Assembly: GCF_029958905.1 (NCBI RefSeq) | Contig: NZ_CP124613.1 | Span: 248,001-312,000, forward strand | Origin: Vibrio sp. YMD68 | GTDB taxonomy: Bacteria > Pseudomonadota > Gammaproteobacteria > Enterobacterales > Vibrionaceae | DNA length: 64,000 nt | Reading direction: 5' to 3' | Shown here: piece by piece, positions 18,856-27,631 of the stretch | Layout of the letters: each line of letters opens with the position of its first letter | Position numbering within the stretch: the first letter of the stretch is position 1 | The notes under the pieces: generated by a model | What the model was told of the DNA's origin: nothing | Database searches by the model: none | The model's input: the letters and a program-made list of their open reading frames with translations, nothing else | Position numbers and translations under genes: made by a program

Positions 18856-18899
18856 CTGGCCCTGTTTAAGATATCTGGCCATATTTAAGAGAGAAAGTA

Positions 18900-19517
18900 A
18901 TGACCGCAATAAAAAAAGCAACGTTATATTATGTCTACGACCCTATGTGTTCATGGTGCTGGGGGTACAAACCTACATGGGAAAAAGTAAAGCAAGGAGT
19001 CAATGACCATGTTGATATTACCTATGTTTTGGGGGGATTAGCCCCTGACAGTGACGTCGCGATGCCTATTGATATGCAAAAGCAAATTGCCTCCTACTGG
19101 AAAAAAATAGAAGAGTACTTAGGAACAGAGTTCAACTACGATTTTTGGACCAAGAATACCCCAAGACGTTCTACCTACCCTGCTTGTCGCGCACTACTGG
19201 CGGCGAGAGCTCAAGGTGCAGAAGAAACCATGCTGACAGCGATTCAAAAAGCGTACTACCTCGATGCGCAGAACCCCAGTGATAACGAGACGTTAATTCA
19301 ACTTGCTGGTGAACTGAACCTTGATCTGGACGCTTTCAAAAAGATGCTGGTGGCGCAAGAGACACAAAATACCCTTTTGAGAGAGATTCAATTTGCTCGA
19401 TCAATAGGCGGTAACAGTTTTCCATCGTTGTTTATTGAAAAAGAAGGTTCAGTAACGGAGTTGAAGATTGATTACCAAGACGAAGCAGCAACGATCAAGG
19501 CTATATTATTGCCTTAA
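18900..19517 (+). CDS. DsbA family thiol oxidoreductase (cytoplasmic, FrnE-like)
   Basis: The protein has 205 residues with no signal peptide. The N-terminus YYVYDPMCSWCWGYKPTW carries a CSWC redox motif at about residues 17-20 in a thioredoxin fold of the DsbA/FrnE type. The middle helical insert contains CRALLAARAQG and LDLDAFKKML. The C-terminus has the cis-Pro region in GGNSFPSLFIEKEG. It is probably a cytoplasmic disulfide or glutathione-linked oxidoreductase; its substrate is unknown. Confidence 0.85.
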   Translation: MTAIKKATLYYVYDPMCSWCWGYKPTWEKVKQGVNDHVDITYVLGGLAPDSDVAMPIDMQKQIASYWKKIEEYLGTEFNYDFWTKNTPRRSTYPACRALLAARAQGAEETMLTAIQKAYYLDAQNPSDNETLIQLAGELNLDLDAFKKMLVAQETQNTLLREIQFARSIGGNSFPSLFIEKEGSVTELKIDYQDEAATIKAILLP

Positions 19518-19670
19518 GGTGGAGTTTTAGAGGTATATATGGAGGTAAAGCGATTCATGGAATGAGCGGAATACAACGCTGACACGATTGATTCTACCGC
19601 ATTTCATAAAAATAAAGCTCCACAAGCCAATTGAAAATTGAACTCCATGGCTTATGAAGCAAACAAAGTC

Positions 19671-20546
19671 TTACGAACTCGCTTCCGATTTAATTGAACG
19701 TATCAGTACCGAGGTATCCATTCTATTGTCGCCAGACTTACTTAGCACCTCATAGCGTTCATTGGTTTTTTCTGTCAATGGCAGAGAGAGCCCCTGGCGT
19801 TGAGCTTCATCTAAGCAAAACCCTAAATCTTTGATCATCCAATCAATCGCGAAACCAAAATCGAATTTATCTTGAGACATGGTAACCGCGCGGTTTTCCA
19901 TCTGCCACGATCCGGCAGCACCGTTTTTTAGGCAATCAACCAGTGTAGGAATGTCCAAACCGGACTTTTCCGCCAACATTAAGCCTTCTGATAACCCGGT
20001 TAACACGCCAGCGATGCAGATCTGATTCACCATTTTAGCCCGTTGACCCTGCCCAACTCTGCCCATCAGCACCGAAGACTTTCCGTACGCACCAAAGACA
20101 GGTTGAAGTTCATCAAATAGAGCTTGATCACCACCACACATGATAGTGAGTACACCGTTTTCAGCGCCGGCTTGGCCACCCGAAACAGGCGCGTCCATAA
20201 ACCGAAGCCCAGCTTTCGTTGCAGCATCTTCCAGCTCTTCAGAAAGCTGCGCGGATGTGGTGGTGTGGTCGACAAGTATTGCGTTCGGCTTCATCGCTGC
20301 AAATGCGCCCATTTCGCTGGTGGTCATAGAACGAACGTCATCATCGTTTCCGACACACAGTAAAACCACATCGGCCTCAGCGACACATTCAGCGACCGTT
20401 TCAGCCGTATTTCCAGAATACTTTTCCTTCCAAGATAAAGACTTAGAGTAAGTACGGTTAAATACGGTGACGTCAAATCCTGCCTTTTTTAAATGCCCAG
20501 CCATAGGGAAACCCATCACTCCCAGTCCGATAAAACTTATTTTCAT
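19671..20546 (-). CDS. NAD(P)-dependent beta-hydroxyacid dehydrogenase
   Basis: The protein has 291 residues. The Rossmann motif GLGVMGFPMAGHLKKAG at the N-terminus, FMDAPVSGGQAGAENGVLTIMCGG in the middle, and the catalytic Lys region GQGQRAKMVNQI are those of the 3-hydroxyisobutyrate/tartronate-semialdehyde reductase family. FGFAIDWMIKDLGFCLDEA is the usual C-terminal helix. The substrate (for example succinic or glyoxylic semialdehyde) cannot be decided from sequence. GGGAGA precedes the ATG. The sequence immediately upstream on the same strand is a LysR-type remnant, so a former regulator may have been lost. Confidence 0.85.
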   Translation of the reverse strand: MKISFIGLGVMGFPMAGHLKKAGFDVTVFNRTYSKSLSWKEKYSGNTAETVAECVAEADVVLLCVGNDDDVRSMTTSEMGAFAAMKPNAILVDHTTTSAQLSEELEDAATKAGLRFMDAPVSGGQAGAENGVLTIMCGGDQALFDELQPVFGAYGKSSVLMGRVGQGQRAKMVNQICIAGVLTGLSEGLMLAEKSGLDIPTLVDCLKNGAAGSWQMENRAVTMSQDKFDFGFAIDWMIKDLGFCLDEAQRQGLSLPLTEKTNERYEVLSKSGDNRMDTSVLIRSIKSEASS

Positions 20547-20577
20547 TGCTTTTTCTCCCTGATTTAACTGGTGTGTT

Positions 20578-20742
20578 TTACTGCATTAACGTGATTCCTG
20601 CCATCAGGGCATCGAACAATAATGTCAGTGCTTTCGATGTAATTTGTCTTTCTTTGTACACTAAATAAGCCTGTCGGTCACTACGATGATCATCATGTTG
20701 TACTTGAACTCAATTCATCTCATTAAGAGTAAAGATTTGGAA
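20578..20742 (-). pseudogene. C-terminal remnant of a LysR-type regulator
   Basis: Reading the minus strand towards the stop at 20578 gives HRSDRQAYLVYKERQITSKA and then LTLLFDALMAG. This is the usual C-terminal end of LysR regulators (a Y-L-V-Y-x-x-R segment, then a final helix). An in-frame TGA interrupts it about 20 codons earlier (about 20709) and another lies at about 20733. No DNA-binding domain is present in the remaining 90 bases. It is therefore a decayed fragment sitting directly upstream of the dehydrogenase gene. Confidence 0.6.
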
Positions 20743-20774
20743 CAATGATCAAGGGGGACAGGTTTTATGATCAT

Positions 20775-20803
20775 AAAAAAACCGAGCACTAGAGGCTCGG
20801 TTT
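20775..20803 (-). terminator. Intrinsic terminator after yeeN
   Basis: AAACCGAGC (20779-20787) pairs with GCTCGGTTT (20795-20803). On the minus strand a U-run follows. It lies 23 bases past the yeeN stop. Confidence 0.85.
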
Positions 20804-20825
20804 ATCTGTCATGATCCGCTAAAGA

Positions 20826-21542
20826 TTACAATTCGGCGTTATGGTAGACCTGCTGAACATCATCACAGTCATCAAGCATGTCCATAAACTTCTGGAATTT
20901 CTCGGCGTCTTCACCCGTTACTGGCGTGTGAGTTTGAGGAACAAAAGTGATTTCCTCTACATCTAACGTAAGCTCTGGAAATGCACTATTTAGAGCCGTC
21001 TTCGTTTTGAAGAACTCGGTGTGCGGTGCAAATACCGTGACTACGCCCTCTTCCACTTCAACATCGGTCACATCCACATCTTCCATCATTAGCGTTTCTA
21101 AAATGATTTCGTCATCATCGCCTTTGAATTGGAATACCGCTTGGTGATCAAACATGTGAGAAACCGTACCTTCAACACCAATTTTCGCGCCTGTTTTCAC
21201 AAAGCACTGGCGTACGTCTTGGAAAGTACGATTACCGTTATCGGTTAGACAGTCAACAATCACACAGGTGCCACCAGGACCGAAACCTTCATAACGAGCA
21301 GGTGTGTAATCTTCACCACCACCACCGTTTGCTTTATCAATCGCTTTATCGATAACGTGAGCGGGAACTTGATCTTTTTTCGCTTTAGCAATCAGGTGCT
21401 TAAGAGGTAGATTCATGTCTGGATCGGAACTGCCGTTCTTCGCACACATGTAAATCTCTTTACCGTATTTAGAATAAACTTTAATTTTTGCGCCTGCGGT
21501 TTTTGCCATTGAGGCTTTGCGCACTTCAAAACTTCTTCCCAT
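20826..21542 (-). CDS. yeeN: YeeN, YebC/TACO1 family protein
   Basis: The protein has 238 residues, the same length as E. coli YeeN. Conserved family blocks are [65 protein letters not shown] and GTVSHMFD. The N-terminus [15 protein letters not shown] fits the YeeN branch and not YebC itself. YebC-family proteins have been reported both as regulators and as ribosome-associated factors that help translate difficult sequences. The C-terminal acidic segment ends [10 protein letters not shown]. It is likely monocistronic, with its own terminator. Confidence 0.9.
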   Translation of the reverse strand: MGRSFEVRKASMAKTAGAKIKVYSKYGKEIYMCAKNGSSDPDMNLPLKHLIAKAKKDQVPAHVIDKAIDKANGGGGEDYTPARYEGFGPGGTCVIVDCLTDNGNRTFQDVRQCFVKTGAKIGVEGTVSHMFDHQAVFQFKGDDDEIILETLMMEDVDVTDVEVEEGVVTVFAPHTEFFKTKTALNSAFPELTLDVEEITFVPQTHTPVTGEDAEKFQKFMDMLDDCDDVQQVYHNAEL

Positions 21543-21639
21543 CGGGATATTCTCTCTAATTCAATTTAACGCGAAGGATTTTAGCAAAAAGCTGAATCAT
21601 TTCAATTTTTAGCTCAACAAAGACAAGGGATGTGTTCGA

Positions 21640-21849
21640 CTACATCACACCCATGACTCGCTTGTACTTTGAAATAGACTGTTCAAACCATTCTCTTTGT
21701 TGCTCATTGGCGATCTTATTTTTTTGTTCAATAATTTCACTCGGAATCGCTTTTGCCTCTCGAAGTTTCCAAACTAAGAACGATGCTTGTTTATCAAGTT
21801 CAATCTTATTTTTTTCATCAGTCGGCAGTTGTGAGAGATTAATTGTCAT
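21640..21849 (-). CDS. Small conserved protein, possibly DUF3283
   Basis: The protein has 69 residues, is helical and highly charged (KNKIELDKQASFLVWKLREAKAIPSEIIEQ; EQQREWFEQSISKYKRVMG), and has no membrane segment. I think it resembles the short DUF3283 proteins common in vibrios, but this is from memory of length and motif and needs a profile search. Its RBS is weak. It lies 97 bases downstream of yeeN's start on the same strand, but upstream in transcription order. Confidence 0.6.
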   Translation of the reverse strand: MTINLSQLPTDEKNKIELDKQASFLVWKLREAKAIPSEIIEQKNKIANEQQREWFEQSISKYKRVMGVM

Positions 21850-21951
21850 AGCGGCTTGTCATAGTCAGTACATGGGCGGGAAATATATCACACAGGAGTT
21901 GATTTTTGGGGCATTTATGACGATTGAGATCAACTTATCATTGAAAATAAT

Positions 21952-21975
21952 AAGGGTGGCATGAGCGCCACCCTT
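21952..21975 (-). terminator. Intrinsic terminator after the 66-residue small protein gene
   Basis: AAGGGTGGC (21952-21960) pairs with GCCACCCTT (21967-21975). On the minus strand ATTATTTTC follows. It lies 20 bases past the stop at 21996. Confidence 0.75.
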
Positions 21976-21995
21976 GCTGTGTATTGCAAATATTG

Positions 21996-22196
21996 TTAGT
22001 GCAGAATGCCTAACTCTCTTGCCTCTTCAATGGTTAAACCACTTTCGCGAATTTCTCGTAACGCTTCAATGCGACGACGAGCATCCGCAGATTTAACTTT
22101 GATAACTGGCTCTTGTGAATGCATCTCTTGTTCCTCGAGATCCCACTTATTTGCAATGTTAGTCATATCATCATGGTCAATAGAATTTATGGACAT
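21996..22196 (-). CDS. Small charged protein of unknown function
   Basis: The protein has 66 residues. I choose the ATG at 22196 because a perfect GGAGG lies ahead of it; the longer frame to 22241 is not supported by an RBS. The C-terminal part ADARRRIEALREIRESGLTIEEAREL is a predicted helix pair. It recalls the short PA3496-like proteins of gammaproteobacteria, although I cannot confirm that. There is no signal peptide or membrane segment. Confidence 0.65.
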   Translation of the reverse strand: MSINSIDHDDMTNIANKWDLEEQEMHSQEPVIKVKSADARRRIEALREIRESGLTIEEARELGILH

Positions 22197-22582
22197 ATTT
22201 CCTCCGAAAAAAACCATGTTTGGACAGGTAATCTGTAGCAAACCACCTTCCGCTTGTTAAGACTTTTCGATTCAGAATGTGATAAGCATAATGAATCTGA
22301 CACCTAGTTAATAAATTACTCAATTAACGTTTGCACCCTTATAATTGTAGTCGTATTTTTAAGAGATTCCGCTCCAAACTTTCCGTTTGATCTAGGTCTC
22401 AGTTTTATTTCTATCTCGATCCGCCCTTTTCTCCTTGAAGCGCAGCAACTCTCTTCATGTTCCGATGCCCCAGAGCGTTATTTTTCGAGCCACTTCACTG
22501 TTTTATCTTTGTTAAGTGTTCCATTTAAATTAAATGCTAATGATAATGGTTATCATTTCTTTTATTTGCATTTGGACTATTT
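22197..22582. promoter_or_regulatory. Divergent intergenic region with a Fur box
   Basis: This region of 386 bases has no gene. Near its right end lies the Fur-box-like palindrome listed separately. The remaining 330 bases show no coding frame, no tRNA and no strong hairpin; they must hold the leftward promoter of the small protein gene. Confidence 0.6.
22539..22557. promoter_or_regulatory. Fur box upstream of the Opp-type ATPase operon
   Basis: AATGATAATGGTTATCATT is a 19-bp site with perfect 8-bp arms and a 3-base centre. It matches the Fur consensus GATAATGATAATCATTATC in its TGATAA/TTATCA cores. It ends 25 bases before the first ATG of the operon, a placement suited to blocking transcription when iron is plentiful. 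Confidence 0.85.
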
Positions 22583-23503
22583 ATGGATAACCGACCGTTA
22601 AATGACGCCTTTCATCCCGACCCTATTATTCGCGTCCGCCACCTGTGCGTGGACTACATTACCGATAACGGAGATTTCGAAGCCGTTAAATCCGTGAGTT
22701 TTGATATTGGTAAAGGGGAGATCTTTGGACTGGCTGGAGAATCAGGCTGCGGAAAAAGCACCATTGCCTTTGCGTTAAATCGCCTGCATAAACCGCCCGC
22801 TTTTATCTCTGGTGGTTCAGTCCACTTTGATGAACAGGACCTACTCAAGCTCTCTGACAATGAAATCTGTGCACTTCGCTGGAGTGAGATAGCAATGGTG
22901 TTTCAAAGTGCCATGAACTCCTTAAACCCAGTCCTAAGTATCAAAGAACAGTTTTGTGATGTCCTACGCCACCACAAAGGAATGAACGATGCACAAGCTC
23001 AAGACAGAGCTGAAAAACTGCTTGATCTGGTCAACATCCCTCGTGAACGTCTTAGTGAGTACCCACACCAGTTTAGTGGTGGAATGCGTCAGCGACTTGT
23101 CATCGCGATTGCACTTTCTCTTAACCCTAAACTCATCATTATGGATGAACCGACAACCGCCTTAGATGTCGTCGTTCAACGAGAAATTTTGCAGCAAATT
23201 TATCAATTGCGCGAAGAGTTCGGTTTTTCGATTTTATTCATCACTCACGACTTAGCGCTCATGAGTCAATTGTGCCATCGGATCGCAATTATGCGTCATG
23301 GCGAAATTGTTGAAGTCAACACGTCCGAACGAATTCGAAATGCGCCTCAACATCCCTACACTAAGAAGTTGTGGGCTTCCTTCCCCAACATTCATGAAAC
23401 CTCAACACATCACCACCAGGGCGACTCTGTGCCGCGTAATGCACAAGAACAACAGCATTTGTCTTCTGTGAAACAGAATCACCAGCAAGGAGTATCACTA
23501 TGA
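22583..23503 (+). CDS. Opp/Dpp-type ABC transporter ATPase (first of pair)
   Basis: The protein has 306 residues and belongs to the oligopeptide/nickel importer ATPase family (DppD/OppD-like). The Walker A motif is GESGCGKST, the Q-loop follows MVFQSAMNSLNP, the signature is FSGGMRQR and Walker B is LIIMDEPTTALD, with an HPYTKKLW oligopeptide-type C-terminal segment. Its stop overlaps the next ATG by four bases. No permease or binding protein gene is adjacent, so its membrane partners are encoded elsewhere. Fur-box control points to iron-related transport, for example a siderophore or heme peptide, but the substrate is inference. Confidence 0.85.
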   Translation: MDNRPLNDAFHPDPIIRVRHLCVDYITDNGDFEAVKSVSFDIGKGEIFGLAGESGCGKSTIAFALNRLHKPPAFISGGSVHFDEQDLLKLSDNEICALRWSEIAMVFQSAMNSLNPVLSIKEQFCDVLRHHKGMNDAQAQDRAEKLLDLVNIPRERLSEYPHQFSGGMRQRLVIAIALSLNPKLIIMDEPTTALDVVVQREILQQIYQLREEFGFSILFITHDLALMSQLCHRIAIMRHGEIVEVNTSERIRNAPQHPYTKKLWASFPNIHETSTHHHQGDSVPRNAQEQQHLSSVKQNHQQGVSL

Positions 23504-24432
23504 ACACCCCAATTCTTCAAGTAAACAATGTGGTTAAGGATTTCACTGTGAGGGGCGGCCTCTCTAAACAAGACACTTTCCGAGCGCTTCAAGGGATTAG
23601 TTTTAATATTCATGCCGGTCGGACATTAGCCCTGGTCGGAGAGTCTGGTTGCGGTAAAAGCACCTGTGCGCGCCTAATGACAAAGGTGTACCCGGCGACA
23701 GAGGGAGAAATTCTGTTCAACGGACGTAACATCAATGAGCTCAAGTCTCGCAAAGAGATCCTGGAGTACCGTGGTAAAGTTCAAATGGTATTTCAAGACC
23801 CATTTGGCTCGCTAAACCCGACCCATACCATTGAACATCACCTCACTCGCCCGCTTAAAATTCATAAACAAATCACTCATACCAGTGAACTACCAAATCG
23901 TCTTCAAGAGCTGTTGGCTATGGTCGAGCTAGATCCGGATACACTTAAGAAATATCCACACGAGTTAAGTGGCGGTCAACGGCAGCGAGTTAATTTGGCT
24001 CGAGCGTTAGCTGTCGGTGCTCAAGTTATTTTGGCCGACGAACCGACCTCTATGCTTGATGTTTCCATCCGTTTAGGGGTTCTCAATTTAATGCAACGAA
24101 TGAAGAAAGAGCTCGGAATAGGGTTTCTTTACATCACACATGATCTCGCGACTGCGCACTATATCGCTGAAGAAACAGCGGTGATGTACAAAGGGCAGAT
24201 CGTTGAGTGGGGTGACACGCAATCCATCTTATCTAATCCCCAACACCCCTACACCAAACTGCTGATCTCCGCCGTTCCCGATCCTGATCTGCCATTTGGT
24301 AAATTGGTTAAAAATGAACCAAACTATTCAGTAAATGCTGATCAAATTCGACAGCGATGCAGCCTTGTTCAAACTGAAACACAACAAGTTGGTAGTAATC
24401 ACTTTGTAAAGCAATGGGATAGCGCAGCATGA
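23500..24432 (+). CDS. Opp/Dpp-type ABC transporter ATPase (second of pair)
   Basis: The protein has 310 residues and is of the OppF/DppF type. Motifs are Walker A GESGCGKST, FQDPFGSLNP, signature LSGGQRQR and Walker B VILADEPTSMLD. It has the same C-terminal HPYTKLLISAVPDPD pattern as peptide transporters, but lacks the cysteine cluster that some OppD/DppD proteins carry for an iron-sulfur centre (one Cys appears, RQRCSLVQ). It overlaps the upstream and downstream genes by four bases each, so the three are translationally coupled. Confidence 0.85.
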   Translation: MNTPILQVNNVVKDFTVRGGLSKQDTFRALQGISFNIHAGRTLALVGESGCGKSTCARLMTKVYPATEGEILFNGRNINELKSRKEILEYRGKVQMVFQDPFGSLNPTHTIEHHLTRPLKIHKQITHTSELPNRLQELLAMVELDPDTLKKYPHELSGGQRQRVNLARALAVGAQVILADEPTSMLDVSIRLGVLNLMQRMKKELGIGFLYITHDLATAHYIAEETAVMYKGQIVEWGDTQSILSNPQHPYTKLLISAVPDPDLPFGKLVKNEPNYSVNADQIRQRCSLVQTETQQVGSNHFVKQWDSAA

Positions 24433-24914
24433 ATGAACTAGATAGTTGGATAACACAAATCGAATCTTGGTATCAACTGCGAAAGCATGATCAAGTGACG
24501 TTGCTTGAACCATTGATCCTTAAAACGCCAGATCAATTATGGGGACCAACTATCACCAATGCACAAAGTAAAGCGATTGCATGCTGGCTAGACGCTTGCT
24601 TACGGGTATTTGAACACAATCGCTATACAGCATCGGATAAAGCGTTTCAGTACCTTCAGCTGGCGTACAGTAAGCTTCAGCAGGTGGCGTGCGACCCACT
24701 TTCCGATCGGGATCTTAAAGACTGGTCAATGAAGCGGGTGCAACATCTTGTCGTTTTACTGCTGGAATTCTGTAACCAGCAGACTCAAGAAACTTGGCGG
24801 AGTCAATCTCATCAACTGATTGAAGCCCATGTTCATTTTATGGCCGCCAATGATCACGAGAGCCGCGGTAGGAACGATGATCAAGGTTATCACTCATCGC
24901 GATCGTTTCATTAA
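24429..24914 (+). CDS. Unknown protein, third gene of the Fur-box operon
   Basis: The protein has 161 residues. It begins with ATG overlapping the previous stop by four bases, so it belongs to the ATPase operon. It is helical, with Trp/Gln-rich segments (DSWITQIESWYQLRKHDQ, RYTASDKAFQYLQLAYSKLQQ), and has no signal peptide, membrane segment or metal-binding motif. I recognise no family. Its last 25 codons contain two ATGATCA motifs (24850, 24877) of the type bound by RctB, so its 3' end may have been shaped by replication signals. It is real by coupling and codon use; its function is unknown. Confidence 0.65.
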   Translation: MNELDSWITQIESWYQLRKHDQVTLLEPLILKTPDQLWGPTITNAQSKAIACWLDACLRVFEHNRYTASDKAFQYLQLAYSKLQQVACDPLSDRDLKDWSMKRVQHLVVLLLEFCNQQTQETWRSQSHQLIEAHVHFMAANDHESRGRNDDQGYHSSRSFH

Positions 24915-25023
24915 TGGATCATTTCAGTCATCAATGCCCAGCTTAACCGCTCTACTTGGTCACAACGAATATTCTCGCGCTATCCCGAAAGCATGATCAT
25001 AGATCACCTTGATCATGCTTTCG
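24850..25023. repeat. Iteron-like cluster with a perfect inverted repeat downstream of rctB
   Basis: ATGATCA occurs at 24850-24856 and 24877-24883. A perfect 14-bp inverted repeat, CGAAAGCATGATCA (24986-24999) with TGATCATGCTTTCG (25010-25023), follows. GAAAGCATGATCA is the extended form of several iterons in the origin (27491, 27536 and 27845). These may bind RctB about 2.3 kb from the core origin. The surrounding sequence to 25312 holds no gene. Confidence 0.6.
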
Positions 25024-25312
25024 TAAATTATGTTAATCCTTGAATTTTAGGCAAAAAAAAGCGAGTTCTTATGAACTCGCCAACAATTCAGAATGTAACA
25101 AATATGAGCCAATCTATTTAGAAGGGACAAAAGGTTGTCTATTCGAGATAAATACTAGCCCCATCAGTGAATAACAATGTCAGAAGTGTGTCAGAGCAAT
25201 GTCTTAAAACGGTCTAAAATTACTCACATAGCGCATAGCTTTTGTATCCACTAAACACTCCGATAATTGAATGAAAAATATGTGGACTGCACGTACTGTA
25301 TATAGGCTAATG
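24915..25312. other. Gap between the Fur-box operon and rctB
   Basis: This gap is 398 bases without a coding frame. It contains the inverted-repeat iterons (24986-25023) and the leftward terminator at 25053-25080. The stretch from about 25085 to 25312 is AT-rich with no further structure that I can see. Confidence 0.6.
25053..25080 (-). terminator. Intrinsic terminator downstream of rctB
   Basis: GCGAGTTC (25061-25068) pairs with GAACTCGC (25073-25080) around a TTAT loop. Eight U residues follow on the minus strand. It lies about 230 bases past the rctB stop and has no T-run on the plus side. Confidence 0.75.
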
Positions 25313-27283
25313 TTAGACCGCGACTTCGTCTAGTGCTCTAAACACGGTTTCATCCAAATGGCCATCAAAGACTTGTTTGCACACTTTTCGTCTTACCGCT
25401 AATCCAGAAATTAAACGCTCAATGGACAGGTGTTTATTTTCGCTCTGTTGATTGTATAGCTCCACAAGCTTGCTCAATGTCTCATACGGAAGCGGGACTT
25501 CTCCGACTCGAAGCCAGTCAAGCTTATCCAGAAGCTCTATACACTCTTCTTTAATCGAAGAGTGAGAATGCCCTGTCATAGCAGCTAAAGCCGTTATACC
25601 GCGTTCTAGGGCTTCTTCAGAGGTATATTTGGAGAGCGTGATAGTAATTTCATCCGCATTAATTTCTACAAGGTGTTTTCTTAACTTAACTCGACGACCT
25701 AAGCGGCCCCGAGGTGAAGGCGCTTTTCTTTGAATCGGCTCAAACTCACCATCAATGATTTCTGATAGCTCAGCGAGTTTCTGTTTAGACACCATTTCAT
25801 GTCTTAATGGGTTTGGTAGCGTAGGCGCCATATTGCGCTTACCAGCATTTGTTGTGCGAGCACGAGAATAGCGTAACACTTCCTCTGCATCACACTTAAT
25901 ATCAACTTGATAATCCGTGACTTTGTCTTTCTCGATCATTGAAGTGATCGTTAAGTGATACCCCCAGAGGTTAACAACAAATAATTGATCATCGCCCTTC
26001 CCTTCTGAGAGTTTCTTTAATTCACGGATCAAATCCATCGAGAATCTTCGCCATTCAATATTACGCGCGAGCTTTTGGTTAAGCTCGGTCAGCAGCATGA
26101 CATCGGTGTGGCGGCGCGACATACGAGTCCGAAAATAAGAGTACAGTTGGAAGACCAACGTATGCTGTTTCAAGATTTCTGGCGGGAATAAGAAAAAATA
26201 ATCTCGGGTCATTAACTCTTCGTAAAAAGAGGGTTCCCACACTAAAATATACAGATTAGGCTTGATTCTAATTTCGCCGTCAGCGTTCTCTGTTGGTGCT
26301 TCTTCTGAGGCCGTGATGGTACGCGCTAGAAATCGAAAACGGTCACTCTTAAAGCCTTCTGGCATATTTTCACTGAGCCAACGGCCAGTCAGCTCATGCA
26401 ATTGGAAGTCTGTAAATTCAATGCGATCGATACTATCTCTGATCGAGTCTCGTGCGGGACCACTGTCTTTTTTACCACGCAAAGACAAAATATCAGTGAT
26501 ATACAAAGGCGTTTTATTTGGAGCGGCCTGTGCTTCGAGTTGATAGTCTTCTCTATGATGATCATGATATTGAACCGTCAAGGTAAACAGCGCGAACAAG
26601 GTCATTAAATCATCGACGGTCATAATATTTTTAGAGGATCGAGTTTCAATGACTGCGCGAGTACCTGAAATTGATACCATAGACTTTTGGTAGTTTTTAC
26701 GGGTTCTTGGCGGCGCTAGAGCTTGATCAATGATACCTGCCCAGTTGGTTGGCGATACAATGAATTGATCAGCCTCATCTTTCATTGTGGGGGGGATATT
26801 TAAGCCATGTTCATTAAGCAATCGCTTGTTAACTTGTGTTTGAGCCAGCGCTTTAGAACGTTTTTGTTTTTCATTTTGTTTAACAGATTCAGTGACTAAA
26901 CTCGTTGAACCTAATACTGATATCAAGAGATTAGGGTTAACAAATTGATGCAGCATGGTTTTACCGGCCAGTCCTTCTTCAAAACGAACAGGTATTTGTT
27001 TGAAAAGGCCAATCGTCACAGCAGCACGTAATCGTTGCTGAATTGCCGCTCGTGTGATTTGACCGTCGGTAGCATCGATTAATTCAGTTGTAGAAACGTA
27101 TCCATCTTTGCTGCGAAAGCCTTGCAGTGAAATAAGATTCAAAAGTTCTACAATACTTTTGGTGACACCTTTGAAGTGTTGATACTGCTCTACCCAGCCC
27201 ACAGCGGCTTCTGATACTTCAAAAAGGTGACCTCCCTTGTGACTTCGGGGAGATTTAATTAGTAGTTTTTCTTCTGAACTCAT
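25313..27283 (-). CDS. rctB: RctB, initiator of chromosome II replication
   Basis: The protein has 656 residues; V. cholerae RctB has 658. RctB is specific to Vibrionaceae. It binds iterons in ori2, opens the AT-rich region, and also binds inhibitory 39-mer sites and chromosome-I crtS. The N-terminus MSSEEKLLIKSPRSHKGGH and the stretches VTKSIVELLNLISLQGFRSKDGYVS and RTNAGKRNMAPTLPNPLRHE are typical. A winged-helix array makes up most of the protein. The start has only a weak GGATC before it. The gene is transcribed away from the origin, and its promoter lies inside the origin repeats, as expected for autoregulation. Confidence 0.97.
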   Translation of the reverse strand: MSSEEKLLIKSPRSHKGGHLFEVSEAAVGWVEQYQHFKGVTKSIVELLNLISLQGFRSKDGYVSTTELIDATDGQITRAAIQQRLRAAVTIGLFKQIPVRFEEGLAGKTMLHQFVNPNLLISVLGSTSLVTESVKQNEKQKRSKALAQTQVNKRLLNEHGLNIPPTMKDEADQFIVSPTNWAGIIDQALAPPRTRKNYQKSMVSISGTRAVIETRSSKNIMTVDDLMTLFALFTLTVQYHDHHREDYQLEAQAAPNKTPLYITDILSLRGKKDSGPARDSIRDSIDRIEFTDFQLHELTGRWLSENMPEGFKSDRFRFLARTITASEEAPTENADGEIRIKPNLYILVWEPSFYEELMTRDYFFLFPPEILKQHTLVFQLYSYFRTRMSRRHTDVMLLTELNQKLARNIEWRRFSMDLIRELKKLSEGKGDDQLFVVNLWGYHLTITSMIEKDKVTDYQVDIKCDAEEVLRYSRARTTNAGKRNMAPTLPNPLRHEMVSKQKLAELSEIIDGEFEPIQRKAPSPRGRLGRRVKLRKHLVEINADEITITLSKYTSEEALERGITALAAMTGHSHSSIKEECIELLDKLDWLRVGEVPLPYETLSKLVELYNQQSENKHLSIERLISGLAVRRKVCKQVFDGHLDETVFRALDEVAV

Positions 27284-27631
27284 TATTAGATCCGGATCAC
27301 GTTGGCCGTAATATCGCTATAGTTCCAAGAGAATAAAGAAAAAAAGATCATAAAGAAAGAAAAATTTATTGCTTTTAAATAACTGATCTATTTGATTAAG
27401 ATGATCTATATTGATTATATGATCTAATGATCCGAGTGAGTTTTTGTTCGTAAGTTGCTGTATATAAAGAAAATAAAAAAAACACTCATGAAAGCATGAT
27501 CATAGTAATAACGAAACAATGATCATCTGATCCATGAAAGCATGATCAATCATAGTCCTAAGCATGATCAACGAAACCTAGGATAGATGATCAAAGAAAA
27601 AACGAAAACATGATCATCATCTCTTAACACC

